This document shows, in pieces, positions 9,319-17,441 of a DNA stretch of 64,000 nucleotides. The notes beneath the pieces are model-generated. The model did no database searches and was not told the origin of the DNA. It worked only from the letters and a program-made list of their open reading frames with translations. The stretch is from positions 2,914,001 to 2,978,000 of the forward strand of contig NZ_CP020919.1 in assembly GCF_003076475.1 (NCBI RefSeq), given 5' to 3'. The stretch comes from Flavobacterium kingsejongi. Lineage in GTDB: Bacteria; Bacteroidota; Bacteroidia; Flavobacteriales; Flavobacteriaceae. The first letter of the stretch is position 1, and the number at the start of each line of letters is the position of its first letter. A program made the position numbers and the translations under genes.

Positions 9319-10446
9319 TTAACTCAGGATGATCAGGTCAATATCACTACAGGAGAGCTTGTTCAATAATTCTTTGAATACATTAGTAGCACGGATAATC
9401 TGGAACAGGTTCATTCGGGGTTTGCCAATGCAGATCGTGGTGATGTTGCGGCTTTCGGCTTGCTCCATCAGTGCTTTTGCAATACGCGTATGCTGTATGT
9501 TCAGTACTTCGGCGCCCAGTTCTGTAGCCAGTTTGAAATTATTAATCAGGTGGCGTTGTTTGTCCAACGGAATCCTGTCGGCACTTTCATGGGGCAACTG
9601 GACGTAGAGGACAAACCATTTGCTGTTGTAATAGTTGGCCAACCGTGCCGTTTTACGAATTACTTTTTTGGCGGTCTTTTCATTACTGCTGATACAGGCC
9701 ATAAATTTTTCATGTCGCATGTTTTTATTCCGCGGTACCTCGGTAGCGACTTTTCGTTCCACGAGGCTTGCCACTTCTTTTAGTGCGAGTTCCCGCAATT
9801 GCAGGATATGTTCACTTTTGAAGAAATTCCGCAGCGCCATTTCGATCTTATCCTGCTGGTAGATTTTACCTTCTTTCAATCGTGTAATGAGTTCATCGGC
9901 AGTAAGGTCAATATTCACAACTTCATCGGCACGTGCCAGGACGCTATCGGGAATGCGTTCCCTGACTTCTACTCCGGTAATGTGCTTGATCGATTCATTC
10001 AGGCTTTCGATGTGTTGTATATTAACCGCACTGATAACATTGATTCCGGCTTCCAATATCTCCATGACGTCCTGCCAGCGCTTTTCATTTTTGCTGCCTT
10101 CAATATTCGTATGGGCGAGTTCATCTACAATCACTACTTCCGGACGCAGGCTGATAATGGCTTCGACATTCAGTTCTTCCAGTTCTTTTCCTTTATAAAA
10201 TAATTTCCGTCTCGGGATAATGGGAAGCCCGTCCAAGAGCTCATGGGTTTCCGTACGGTTGTGGGTTTCGATAAAGCCGATTTTAATGTCAATTCCATTT
10301 TTTAATAGTGAACGGGCTTCCTGAAGCATGCGGAAGGTTTTGCCCACACCGGCACTCATGCCGATGTAGACTTTAAACTTTCCCTGCCTGGATTTCCGTA
10401 TCAAATTCAGGAAATGCTGTACATTCTGATCTCTTTCGTTTTCCAA
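9319..10446 (-). CDS. kdpD: KdpD N-terminal sensor protein (KdpD domain plus USP domain, no kinase)
   Basis: 375 residues. The KdpD domain starts at once: Walker A GMSAGVGKT at 29-37, then FIETHNRTET, VDELAHTN (Walker B region) and NIQHIESLN, all signature stretches of KdpD. Residues from about 245 onward form a universal-stress-protein-like domain. The four membrane helices and kinase module of E. coli KdpD are absent, and the next gene supplies a kinase. The only plausible start is a TTG at 10446: the next in-frame ATG lies inside the Walker A motif, and an in-frame stop (that of the porin gene) lies 18 bases upstream. It senses K+ or cyclic-di-AMP in known relatives; which applies here is unknown. 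Confidence 0.93.
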   Translation of the reverse strand: MENERDQNVQHFLNLIRKSRQGKFKVYIGMSAGVGKTFRMLQEARSLLKNGIDIKIGFIETHNRTETHELLDGLPIIPRRKLFYKGKELEELNVEAIISLRPEVVIVDELAHTNIEGSKNEKRWQDVMEILEAGINVISAVNIQHIESLNESIKHITGVEVRERIPDSVLARADEVVNIDLTADELITRLKEGKIYQQDKIEMALRNFFKSEHILQLRELALKEVASLVERKVATEVPRNKNMRHEKFMACISSNEKTAKKVIRKTARLANYYNSKWFVLYVQLPHESADRIPLDKQRHLINNFKLATELGAEVLNIQHTRIAKALMEQAESRNITTICIGKPRMNLFQIIRATNVFKELLNKLSCSDIDLIILS

Positions 10447-10464
10447 GGGTAGTTTTATTAGGGG

Positions 10465-11556
10465 TTAAAAGGAAATAGCCAATGCTGTGGTAATCGCACA
10501 ATTTTGTTTTACAGGCCGTGTGTTTTCAGTGAATATTTGGTCTTTACTGTTCAGGTTCCGTGCTTCAATACGCCACACCACATTATCATAGATGGCATAA
10601 TCAAAATTGAAGGAGTACCCATACGTTTGAAATCCGTTAGGTGTGGTGGTTGCAATAATAACCCCATTTTTATCCGAATAGTATTCCGCACGGGCTGCAA
10701 GGCTGATGGTTGGCGTGGCTTTATATTGTACAATGACTACCGGGGAATACCAACTGTTATAGCGGTGGCTGTCTTTACTTTTTTGTTCGGCCCCAATGTC
10801 AAATCCTGTGATGAGTCCCCATCGGTCTGTGAGCAGGAATTGGCCATAGAGGTTATGGAAATAACGCATCTGCTTGCTATTATCAGGTTTGTCATTTCCG
10901 ACAAACGAACTGCTGTTCAGGGTTACCCTTGCGTTGGGCTTATAGGTCAGCTGATGGCCGAAACCCAGGGTTTTGTTCCCATCAACCCGTTGGATGCGCT
11001 GCCACCCATTTAAAACCAATCCGCTGATAAACCATTTTCCACTATCGGAGGTATAGGACAACTTGGCGCCGCTTTCGTAATACGGGGAATTTTCAGCCAG
11101 CATACTGCGGGTGAGTGTCCAGCAATCTTTACTGATTGCACTTTCAAAACCGATATGGGAAGCAAAGATTCCGGCATCCACCCACAGGTTTTTGGTAGGG
11201 GACAGGCGTACACCGGCGTTGGCTTCATAAATATTTTTCAATACTCCAGGTTCCGCAGCGAGATTGGCATTGCTATAGGTTCCTGCCATAAAAGAGAGGT
11301 TGGCCCGTACATTGTCTTTCTCATAGCTGGCCCGGATCAGTCCAAGATTCAGGGCGACTTCATTATGGCGGTTGTGGGAATACAGGAAAGCCGGCCGCTG
11401 GTTGTTTTCCGGTTGCCCGAAATCATACGCATAATAGGTTTCAACATAACCACTTATTTTCAGGGGTGATTTAACCGATTTCAGGCTGTCGGTTTGTGCC
11501 TGTAAGCCATAAGAGGCGAAAGCGGCTATTGTGGAGAGGAATGTTTTTAAGTACAT
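10465..11556 (-). CDS. Outer-membrane porin-like beta-barrel of the kdp operon
   Basis: 363 residues with a signal peptide (LKTFLSTIAAFASYGLQAQ, cleavage after AQA-type motif near residue 21). The mature part alternates polar and hydrophobic residues in many short strands (YAYDFG, NEVALNLGLIRASYE, YWYSP-like stretches) and ends in a terminal aromatic (LAISF), the usual last-strand signature of outer-membrane proteins. It resembles porins found with kdpABC in Bacteroidota. It starts 2 bases after kdpC and ends 18 bases before kdpD, so it is tightly embedded in the operon. A role as the outer-membrane path for K+ under limitation is inferred from position only. Confidence 0.8.
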   Translation of the reverse strand: MYLKTFLSTIAAFASYGLQAQTDSLKSVKSPLKISGYVETYYAYDFGQPENNQRPAFLYSHNRHNEVALNLGLIRASYEKDNVRANLSFMAGTYSNANLAAEPGVLKNIYEANAGVRLSPTKNLWVDAGIFASHIGFESAISKDCWTLTRSMLAENSPYYESGAKLSYTSDSGKWFISGLVLNGWQRIQRVDGNKTLGFGHQLTYKPNARVTLNSSSFVGNDKPDNSKQMRYFHNLYGQFLLTDRWGLITGFDIGAEQKSKDSHRYNSWYSPVVIVQYKATPTISLAARAEYYSDKNGVIIATTTPNGFQTYGYSFNFDYAIYDNVVWRIEARNLNSKDQIFTENTRPVKQNCAITTALAISF

Positions 11557-11558
11557 GG

Positions 11559-12119
11559 CTATTTTAAATTATCTAAAGCGATATTAAGTTGTAATACATT
11601 TATTTTTTCCGGACCAAAGACCATTAAGACGGGTTTTTCGGTATTAACAGCGATCAGGTTTTGCAGTTGGGTTTCCGTGATATTCCGGATTTTAGCAATA
11701 CGGCTTACCTGGATTTTAGCGGCAGCAACAGAAATATTAGGATCGAGGCCGCTGCCACTGGCGGTAACCAGATCGGCAGGGATATCTTTGCGGGCAGTAC
11801 CCGGATTCAGGATCAGAAAGGTATCGATACGTTGTTGTACTGTCGCCAGATATTCGGGATTCGATGGTCCTTTGTTGCTACCTCCGGATCCCGCAGCATT
11901 ATAATCCACTGCAGAAGGGCGGGAATTGAAATATTTTGCCTCGGTAAATGATTGCCCGATATTTTTATAGAATTTCACGCCATTACTTTCAATGGTAATG
12001 CCTTTTCCCTGGTTGGGTGCGAATTGTGCCATTCCCCAGATGAATAGTGTATAGGTTCCTGACAAAAACAAGATGCACAATACGGTTAGCTTTAAGCCTG
12101 ATAGAAAATTTGTTTTCAT
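11559..12119 (-). CDS. kdpC: Potassium-transporting ATPase subunit C
   Basis: 186 residues. One N-terminal transmembrane helix (about 9-31) is followed by a periplasmic domain with the KdpC hallmarks YFNSRPSA, SNKGPSNPEYL and SGSGLDPNISVAAA. KdpC is the accessory subunit that stabilises nucleotide binding and links KdpA and KdpB. The gene starts at 12119 and stops 2 bases before the porin start; a 181-base repeat-containing gap separates it from kdpB. Confidence 0.97.
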   Translation of the reverse strand: MKTNFLSGLKLTVLCILFLSGTYTLFIWGMAQFAPNQGKGITIESNGVKFYKNIGQSFTEAKYFNSRPSAVDYNAAGSGGSNKGPSNPEYLATVQQRIDTFLILNPGTARKDIPADLVTASGSGLDPNISVAAAKIQVSRIAKIRNITETQLQNLIAVNTEKPVLMVFGPEKINVLQLNIALDNLK

Positions 12120-12150
12120 TATTTATTTTTTTAGATGTAAGAGGTCTTTT

Positions 12151-12292
12151 AAGTGAGAAGTGATACGTAAAAGGTAAAAGGTTTTGTAAGTAAATGGAAA
12201 GAAGTTACTGTGTGAGAATAGGACTAACCTGTTTCCGCTGATTTTCACTTCTTAGAGCTCACTTTTTGCCTCTTACCTTTTACTGCTCACTT
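12151..12292 (-). repeat. Imperfect long inverted repeat between kdpB and kdpC
   Basis: The left arm (12151-12181, starting AAGTGAGAAGTGATACG) pairs with a reverse-complement arm at 12269-12292 (ending ACTGCTCACTT). Aligned, both read AAGTGAG-AGT, then AAAAGGTAA-AGG, with a 6-base gap. The arms share their purine-rich vocabulary (GTAAAAGGT, GTGAAATGT) with the repeats flanking the IVP gene at 14409-14996, so both may belong to one intergenic repeat family. No coding capacity is seen between the arms. Confidence 0.6.
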
Positions 12293-12300
12293 GTACAGAT

Positions 12301-14370
12301 TTAAAGAAATAGGGTTACGATGAGATCAATAATTTTAATTCCGATGAATGGGACTATAATGCCGCCCAATCCATATAGCAACAGGTTCCTCCTTAGCAAT
12401 GCTGAAGCCCCGATAGGTTTATAGGTTACTCCTTTTAAAGCCAGTGGAATCAGGAACGGAATGACAATCGCATTGAAGATTACTGCCGATAATATAGCAC
12501 TCTCGGGACTATGAAGCCTCATGATATTCAGTGCCTGTAGGGCAGGGATCGCGGTGATAAATAAAGCCGGGATGATGGCAAAATATTTCGCAACGTCATT
12601 GGCAATACTAAAGGTAGTTAATGTACCGCGGGTCATCAGCAACTGTTTCCCGATTTCTACGATCTCAATCAGTTTGGTAGGATCATTGTCAAGGTCTACC
12701 ATGTTCCCGGCTTCTTTGGCTGCCTGTGTTCCACTGTTCATGGCTACGCCCACATCGGCTTGTGCAAGGGCAGGAGCATCATTAGTACCATCACCCATCA
12801 TCGCCACCAGCTTACCGGATAATTGTTCGTTCTTGATGTAATTCATCTTATCTTCCGGTTTGGCTTCGGCAATAAAATCATCAACACCGGCTTTTTCAGC
12901 AATGAATTTTGCGGTAAGCGGATTATCACCGGTGACCATTACTGTTTTAACCCCCATTTTGCGCAGGCGCTCAAAGCGTTCCTGAATCCCCGGTTTGATA
13001 ATATCCTGCAGTTCGATCACACCCACCACTTTTTCATTTACGGCGACGACTAATGGCGTACCACCATTGCTGGAAATAGCAGTTACATGCTGGGCACTTT
13101 CTTCCGGGAAGTTATGTCCCGCCTGAACGCTCAGGTTGCGGATCGCATCAAAAGCCCCTTTACGAATGACCGTACCATCGGGTAAGTTAACACCACTGCT
13201 GCGGGTTTCTGCTGAAAACTTTATCGTCTGCAGGTTTTGGCCGGCATACGTTGCCAATGTCGTTTTTAGCACACCCTGTGTGTCCTTTTTTTCACCCAGT
13301 TCGATGATGGATTTTCCTTCGGGAGTCTCATCAGCCATAGAAGATAGCAGGCAGGCTTTGATGAAATCATTTTCGGAGATGCCGGGTGCCGGATAAAAAT
13401 GAGTGGCTTTTCTGTTTCCAATGGTAATCGTACCGGTTTTATCTAATAGAAGGACGTCAATATCTCCGGCAGTTTCTACGGCTTTTCCTGATTTTGTAAT
13501 CACATTCGCACGCAGTGCCCGATCCATTCCCGCAATACCGATGGCCGATAATAATCCCCCAATTGTGGTAGGAATCAGGCAGATAAACAGGGAGATAAAA
13601 GCGGCGATAGTGATTGGGATATTAGCATAATCGGCAAAAGGTTTTAAGGTCACACACACAATGATAAAAACCAATGTAAATCCTGCCAGTAATATGGTTA
13701 AGGCAATTTCATTCGGTGTTTTCTGGCGGGAAGCTCCTTCTACCAAGGCAATCATTTTGTCGAGAAAGCTTTCGCCTGGCTCTGTGGTTACCATCACCTT
13801 GATTTTATCGGATAGTACTTTCGTTCCTCCGGTAACGGAACTTTTATCCCCTCCTGATTCGCGGATTACGGGAGCACTTTCTCCGGTGATAGCACTTTCA
13901 TCGATGGTGGCAAGCCCTTCCACGATTTCACCGTCAGTAGGGATGGTATCTCCGGCTTCACAGATGAACATATCGCCTTTCACCAAAGTGGAAGAAGGTA
14001 CAATCTGGATTTCATTGACATACAATTCGCCCATCGGGACTATTTTGCGTGCAGGCGTTTCTTCCCGTGTTTTGCGTAGGCTGTCTGCCTGGGCTTTTCC
14101 ACGGGCTTCCGCAATGGCTTCCGCAAAATTGGCGAATAGCAACGTCAGGAATAATACAATAAAGACGGTGAAATTGTAGGCAAAACTGCCCTGTGACTGT
14201 TCTCCGGTTGCAATCCAGAGGCATACGCCCAGCATGATCACCGTACCGATTTCGACCGTAAACATAATCGGGTTTTTCGAAAGCGATACCGGATTGAGTT
14301 TCACGAAAGAGTGTTGCAGGGCTTCCCACAGCAGTTCTTTCTGAAACAATGATTTATTTTGAGTTTTCAT
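12301..14370 (-). CDS. kdpB: Potassium-transporting P-type ATPase subunit B
   Basis: 689 residues, full length for KdpB. Visible landmarks: [29 protein letters not shown] (A domain), DKTGTITIG with the phosphorylated aspartate near 308, nucleotide-binding region, [26 protein letters not shown] and [23 protein letters not shown], followed by C-terminal helices. The enzyme drives high-affinity K+ uptake through KdpA. It lies downstream of kdpA in the transcript, but 630 bases separate the two genes because an unrelated gene sits between them on the opposite strand. Confidence 0.98.
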   Translation of the reverse strand: MKTQNKSLFQKELLWEALQHSFVKLNPVSLSKNPIMFTVEIGTVIMLGVCLWIATGEQSQGSFAYNFTVFIVLFLTLLFANFAEAIAEARGKAQADSLRKTREETPARKIVPMGELYVNEIQIVPSSTLVKGDMFICEAGDTIPTDGEIVEGLATIDESAITGESAPVIRESGGDKSSVTGGTKVLSDKIKVMVTTEPGESFLDKMIALVEGASRQKTPNEIALTILLAGFTLVFIIVCVTLKPFADYANIPITIAAFISLFICLIPTTIGGLLSAIGIAGMDRALRANVITKSGKAVETAGDIDVLLLDKTGTITIGNRKATHFYPAPGISENDFIKACLLSSMADETPEGKSIIELGEKKDTQGVLKTTLATYAGQNLQTIKFSAETRSSGVNLPDGTVIRKGAFDAIRNLSVQAGHNFPEESAQHVTAISSNGGTPLVVAVNEKVVGVIELQDIIKPGIQERFERLRKMGVKTVMVTGDNPLTAKFIAEKAGVDDFIAEAKPEDKMNYIKNEQLSGKLVAMMGDGTNDAPALAQADVGVAMNSGTQAAKEAGNMVDLDNDPTKLIEIVEIGKQLLMTRGTLTTFSIANDVAKYFAIIPALFITAIPALQALNIMRLHSPESAILSAVIFNAIVIPFLIPLALKGVTYKPIGASALLRRNLLLYGLGGIIVPFIGIKIIDLIVTLFL

Positions 14371-14408
14371 TTTTTAAATGTTTGTTATTGAATTGAAAAG
14401 TGAAATGC

Positions 14409-14430
14409 AAGAGGTGAAATGTAAAAGGTG
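14409..14430 (+). repeat. Left inverted repeat arm flanking the IVP-type gene
   Basis: 22 bases beginning AAGAGGTGAAATG. It matches the reverse complement of 14975-14996 at 19 of 22 positions. The two arms bracket the four-helix-bundle gene at 14520-14876. Confidence 0.6.
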
Positions 14431-14519
14431 CACACTGAACTGCATACGCAATGAAAAAAGATTGAGGCTATGTTTTTGTGTGTATTTTAATTTTGTATTT
14501 TGTTGTCAAATAATTTTTT

Positions 14520-14876
14520 ATGAAGCCACATAAGAATTTACTATGTTGGAGGAAGAGTTTTGATCTTGTTAAAGTCATATATACTACCACTGCTAATTTC
14601 CCTGAAAATGAAAGATATGGTCTTGTATCACAAATGCGACGTGCAGCGGTATCTATACCTGCCAATATTGCTGAAGGTGCCGCAAGGCGAAATCCAAAAG
14701 AGTTCCGGCAATTTTTGTATATCGCATTGGGCTCTATGTCCGAATTGGATACTTTGCTATTATTGTCAGCTGATTTAGGATTTATAACTACCGAGACAAT
14801 ACTACCACTCATTGAAACACTTGAAGACATTGGAAAATTGATTTATGGTTTGATAAAAAAACTGGATCTCACATGA
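14520..14876 (+). CDS. Four-helix-bundle protein of the 23S rRNA intervening-sequence (IVP) family
   Basis: 118 residues. Family signatures are clear: an N-terminal W-x-KSFDLVKVIY segment, then LVSQMRRAAVSIPANIAEGAAR around 40-60, KEFRQFLYIALGS and a final helix. These proteins form four-helix bundles; the family was first seen inside 23S rRNA intervening sequences but most members sit alone in genomes, with unknown function. Here it lies between kdpA and kdpB on the opposite strand and interrupts the spacing of an otherwise tight operon. Imperfect inverted repeats (14409-14430 and 14975-14996) flank it, which hints at a mobile unit. The start ATG at 14520 gives the usual length. Confidence 0.9.
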   Translation: MKPHKNLLCWRKSFDLVKVIYTTTANFPENERYGLVSQMRRAAVSIPANIAEGAARRNPKEFRQFLYIALGSMSELDTLLLLSADLGFITTETILPLIETLEDIGKLIYGLIKKLDLT

Positions 14877-14974
14877 CCCTGACATATTTATTGGCTGTTA
14901 TTGCCCATTGCGCTAACATTTTTTATTGTTTGATGTAGTGCAATAGACCACTATTTACGTCACATTTTACGTTT

Positions 14975-14996
14975 CACATTTTACTTTTTACCTCTT
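14975..14996 (-). repeat. Right inverted repeat arm flanking the IVP-type gene
   Basis: Reverse complement of the left arm at 14409-14430, 19 of 22 identical. It lies inside a longer run of related motifs (TTTTACGTTTCACATTTTAC) from about 14955 to 15000, immediately before the kdpA stop codon. Confidence 0.6.
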
Positions 14997-15000
14997 ACTT

Positions 15001-16692
15001 TTACCCACGTAAAGAAAAATATTCAGCTATAGGTCCGAGTGTAAGGGCTGGGAAAAACGATAAGGCCGCTATGATGGCAATTACGGCAAAGACCATCAGT
15101 CCGAAAGTCGAAGTATCTGTTTTTAAAGTGCCAGCACTTTCCGGAATGTGTTTTTTTCCTGCTAATAATCCTGCAATCGCAATTGGCCCTATGATAGGTA
15201 GAAAACGGGAAAGCAGTAATACAACACCGGTAGTGATATTCCACCACGGATTATTATCACCCAAGCCTTCAAATCCACTTCCATTGTTGGCTGCGGAAGA
15301 GGTATATTCGTACAGGATTTCACTGAATCCATGGAAACTAGGGTTGTTGAGTGTACTCGCGCCCTGTTCTGGAAAAGCTGTGGATAAGGCCACACCGCAA
15401 AGGATCAGGAAAGGATGTAAAAGCGCAATGATCATTGCGATTTTCATCTCCCGGGCTTCGATCTTTTTCCCAAGGAATTCGGGAGTTCGGCCGACCATTA
15501 GTCCGCTGATGAAAACGGCGAGGATGATAAAGATGTAAAAATTGAGCAGTCCCACACCACAACCGCCATAAAAGCAGTTAATCATCATCCCGAGCAACTG
15601 GTTCATTCCCGATAGTGGCATTGCGCTATCGTGCATGGAGTTGACAGAACCCGTAGAAATTACCGTAGTGGCAATACTCCAGTATCCTGAGGCTGCTGCC
15701 CCAATGCGTACTTCCTTACCTTCGGTAGCTCCGGCAGTCGTATCGATTCCCATTGCGGTGATGGCAGGATTGGCTTTCATTTCTGTGATGACCGTTGGAA
15801 TAACCAGCAGGAAGAAGCCAATGGTCATGACACTGAAAATCATCCAGGAAAGCTTACGGCGTTTCAGGTAAAAGCCCAGGGCAAATACCATCGCAAACGG
15901 AATAACCATCTGTGCGATCATTTCCACCATATTGGTGATGTAAGTCGGATTTTCAAATGGATGTGCAGAATTGGCTCCAAAGAAACCACCACCATTGGTA
16001 CCCACATGTTTAATTGCTGTAAAAGCAGCAACAGGACCTGTGGAAACTTCGACCGTATCACCCTGTAGGGTTTTCATAGGGCTTTTGCCTTCAAAAGTCA
16101 TGGGTGTACCGTTGAAAAGCAAGATTACAGCCACAATTATGGAAACAGGAAGCAGGATTCGGGTGCAGGATTTCAGGAAATAGTTATAGAAGTTCCCGAG
16201 TTTTTCTGTCGTACGCTCCCTGAGGGCGTTGAATAATACTGCTGCAGCTGCCAGGCCGATAGCGGCGGAAACAAATTGCAGGAACATCAGGTACAACTGG
16301 CTGAGGTAACTCACACCGGATTCTCCGGAATAGTGCTGTAAATCGCAATTCACCAAAAAGGATATGATACTGTTAAAGGCGAGATCGGGTGACATATTCG
16401 GATTATTATCCGGATTCAGAGGTAAGGATGCCTGGCAGAGCAGGAGCACCATCCCAATAAGGAACCAAAGTGCATTGAGCGAAAGCAAGGCAAACAGGTG
16501 CTGCTTCCAGTTCATTTCCTTTTTGCTGTCAATACCGCTGATTTTAAAAAATAGTTTTTCCAGAGGAGCAAAAAGACCATCCAGGAATGTTTTTTCCCCG
16601 GAATATACTTTTGCGATATAACGCCCCAATGGAATACTCAGGAGTACTGTGATAAGGAACATGGCAACAATACCCGTAATTTCTGTATTCAT
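15001..16692 (-). CDS. kdpA: Potassium-transporting ATPase subunit A
   Basis: 563 residues with about ten hydrophobic segments. KdpA is the K+-channel-like subunit. The four selectivity-type loops can be seen around SYLSQLYL, TNGGGFFGANSAHPFENPT, NCFYGGCGVGLLN and SSAANNGSGFEG. The start at 16692 (MNTEITGIVAMFL) is the family start. It follows kdpF by 36 bases. The 630 bases after its stop contain the divergent IVP-type gene and its repeats before kdpB begins. Confidence 0.98.
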   Translation of the reverse strand: MNTEITGIVAMFLITVLLSIPLGRYIAKVYSGEKTFLDGLFAPLEKLFFKISGIDSKKEMNWKQHLFALLSLNALWFLIGMVLLLCQASLPLNPDNNPNMSPDLAFNSIISFLVNCDLQHYSGESGVSYLSQLYLMFLQFVSAAIGLAAAAVLFNALRERTTEKLGNFYNYFLKSCTRILLPVSIIVAVILLFNGTPMTFEGKSPMKTLQGDTVEVSTGPVAAFTAIKHVGTNGGGFFGANSAHPFENPTYITNMVEMIAQMVIPFAMVFALGFYLKRRKLSWMIFSVMTIGFFLLVIPTVITEMKANPAITAMGIDTTAGATEGKEVRIGAAASGYWSIATTVISTGSVNSMHDSAMPLSGMNQLLGMMINCFYGGCGVGLLNFYIFIILAVFISGLMVGRTPEFLGKKIEAREMKIAMIIALLHPFLILCGVALSTAFPEQGASTLNNPSFHGFSEILYEYTSSAANNGSGFEGLGDNNPWWNITTGVVLLLSRFLPIIGPIAIAGLLAGKKHIPESAGTLKTDTSTFGLMVFAVIAIIAALSFFPALTLGPIAEYFSLRG

Positions 16693-16728
16693 AATGGTAG
16701 ATGTAAAATTTGTAATTGGATAATAGTT

Positions 16729-16806
16729 TTAAAATTTTTCCGGTTTTATCAGTACATAACAGATGTAGGCAAAAACCGCAAGGGCTATAAAAAAGAGTAG
16801 TAGCAT
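16729..16806 (-). CDS. kdpF: KdpF-like 25-residue membrane peptide
   Basis: A tiny gene encoding MLLLFFIALAVFAYICYVLI followed by KPEKF. It is one hydrophobic helix ending in the KPE(K/R)F tail typical of KdpF, which has been shown to stabilise the KdpABC complex in other bacteria. It lies 36 bases upstream of kdpA and 4 bases after the stop of another micro-ORF. Too short for usual gene callers, but the tail and position make it convincing. Confidence 0.85.
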   Translation of the reverse strand: MLLLFFIALAVFAYICYVLIKPEKF

Positions 16807-16810
16807 AAGT

Positions 16811-16894
16811 TTAGATTTTATCAAAATATAAAACGGATTTAAACAATAGGGCAAAGAGCACCAGCCCGACGAAGGTTAAGAGTAGCGCTATCAT
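16811..16894 (-). CDS. 27-residue single-helix micro-protein in the kdp operon
   Basis: Reads MIALLLTFVGLVLFALLFKS and ends VLYFDKI: one hydrophobic helix and a short charged end. Its ATG overlaps the stop codon of the preceding 93-aa gene as ATGA (16891-16894), and it ends 4 bases before kdpF, so its placement is that of a translationally coupled gene. It does not carry the KPEKF tail of KdpF. It may be a second small Kdp subunit or a regulator; no function is claimed. Confidence 0.6.
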   Translation of the reverse strand: MIALLLTFVGLVLFALLFKSVLYFDKI

Positions 16895-17172
16895 ACCCCG
16901 GAACCATTTACCTGTTTTACATATTCGCTGTGCAATGTCACGGGTAACAGTTTCGAAACTGGATAGTGATGCAATTCTAAGTACCCCGATACCGTATACA
17001 GATAAATATTGGTAATGGCATTTTTCATCTCGAGGTTCCCCCGTTGTAATAAATCTTCGGCCAGCAGCAGGGAACGTTTTGCACTGGCTAATTTTCCCGA
17101 TCTGAGGCTGCAGATTGTAATGTTGGCCAATCGTTCCATTTTTCGGATCAGGCTGTCATTAAATGTTTTCAT
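16891..17172 (-). CDS. 93-residue helical protein heading the kdp operon, function unknown
   Basis: MKTFNDSLIRKMERLANITI then a helical, Leu- and Lys-rich middle (SLLLAEDLLQRGN) and a more polar end. No signal peptide or membrane helix; probably cytoplasmic and all-alpha. Its stop codon overlaps the start of the 27-aa ORF, so it is the first gene of the kdp transcript. A second in-frame ATG at codon 12 is a possible start. The family was not recognised with confidence. Position suggests a small regulatory or assembly protein of Kdp (inference). Confidence 0.7.
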   Translation of the reverse strand: MKTFNDSLIRKMERLANITICSLRSGKLASAKRSLLLAEDLLQRGNLEMKNAITNIYLYTVSGYLELHHYPVSKLLPVTLHSEYVKQVNGSGV

Positions 17173-17269
17173 GTGATATCTATTTTTCTTCCTTTATGCC
17201 AAATTAGAGACCATTCTCCCAGTGTCTCTTCTAAAGGCTTATGAATGTTCGTTTTAGCGCTGAAGCTTA

Positions 17270-17299
17270 TTTTCAAAGTATTGAAAACCCTTTCAAAAC
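17270..17299. promoter_or_regulatory. Candidate activator-binding palindrome upstream of the kdp operon
   Basis: A perfect inverted repeat TTTTCAA-AGTA-TTGAAAA (17270-17287) is followed by another TTTCAAAA (17291-17298). It sits about 100-125 bases upstream of the first kdp ORF (start 17172), the usual distance of an enhancer for a sigma-54 activator. A sigma-54-type regulator is encoded at 19995-21350. No convincing -24/-12 element was found between the two. Confidence 0.35.
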
Positions 17300-17389
17300 G
17301 ATAGGGTTGGGGCTATCATAATGATAGGATTATAAGGCTCTTTTATATTCCCATTTTATAGCAGTTGCAAAATAATTTTAGGAAGGGTG

Positions 17390-17436
17390 TTGGCGTAACC
17401 TAAAAAGGATTACTTTTGTAGAGTGATTAGTCAGTC
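17390..17436 (+). promoter_or_regulatory. tetR promoter and operator 1
   Basis: A Bacteroidota promoter TTG (17390-17392), 18-base spacer, TACTTTTG (17411-17418) lies just before tetR. It is followed at once by AGAGTGATTAGTCAGTC (17420-17436), which overlaps the expected transcription start. The same 17-mer with two changes recurs before the downstream SDR gene (18019-18035), so it is a strong candidate for the TetR binding site and for autorepression. Confidence 0.65.
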
Positions 17437-17441
17437 TTATT

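Noticed and set aside
14468..14830. Minus-strand open frame between kdpA and kdpB
   Set aside because: It is antisense to the IVP-type gene, whose family motifs are on the plus strand.
17185..17201. TTGGCATAAAGGAAGA as a sigma-54 promoter for kdp
   Set aside because: The -12 part lacks GC and transcription would start within a few bases of the ATG.
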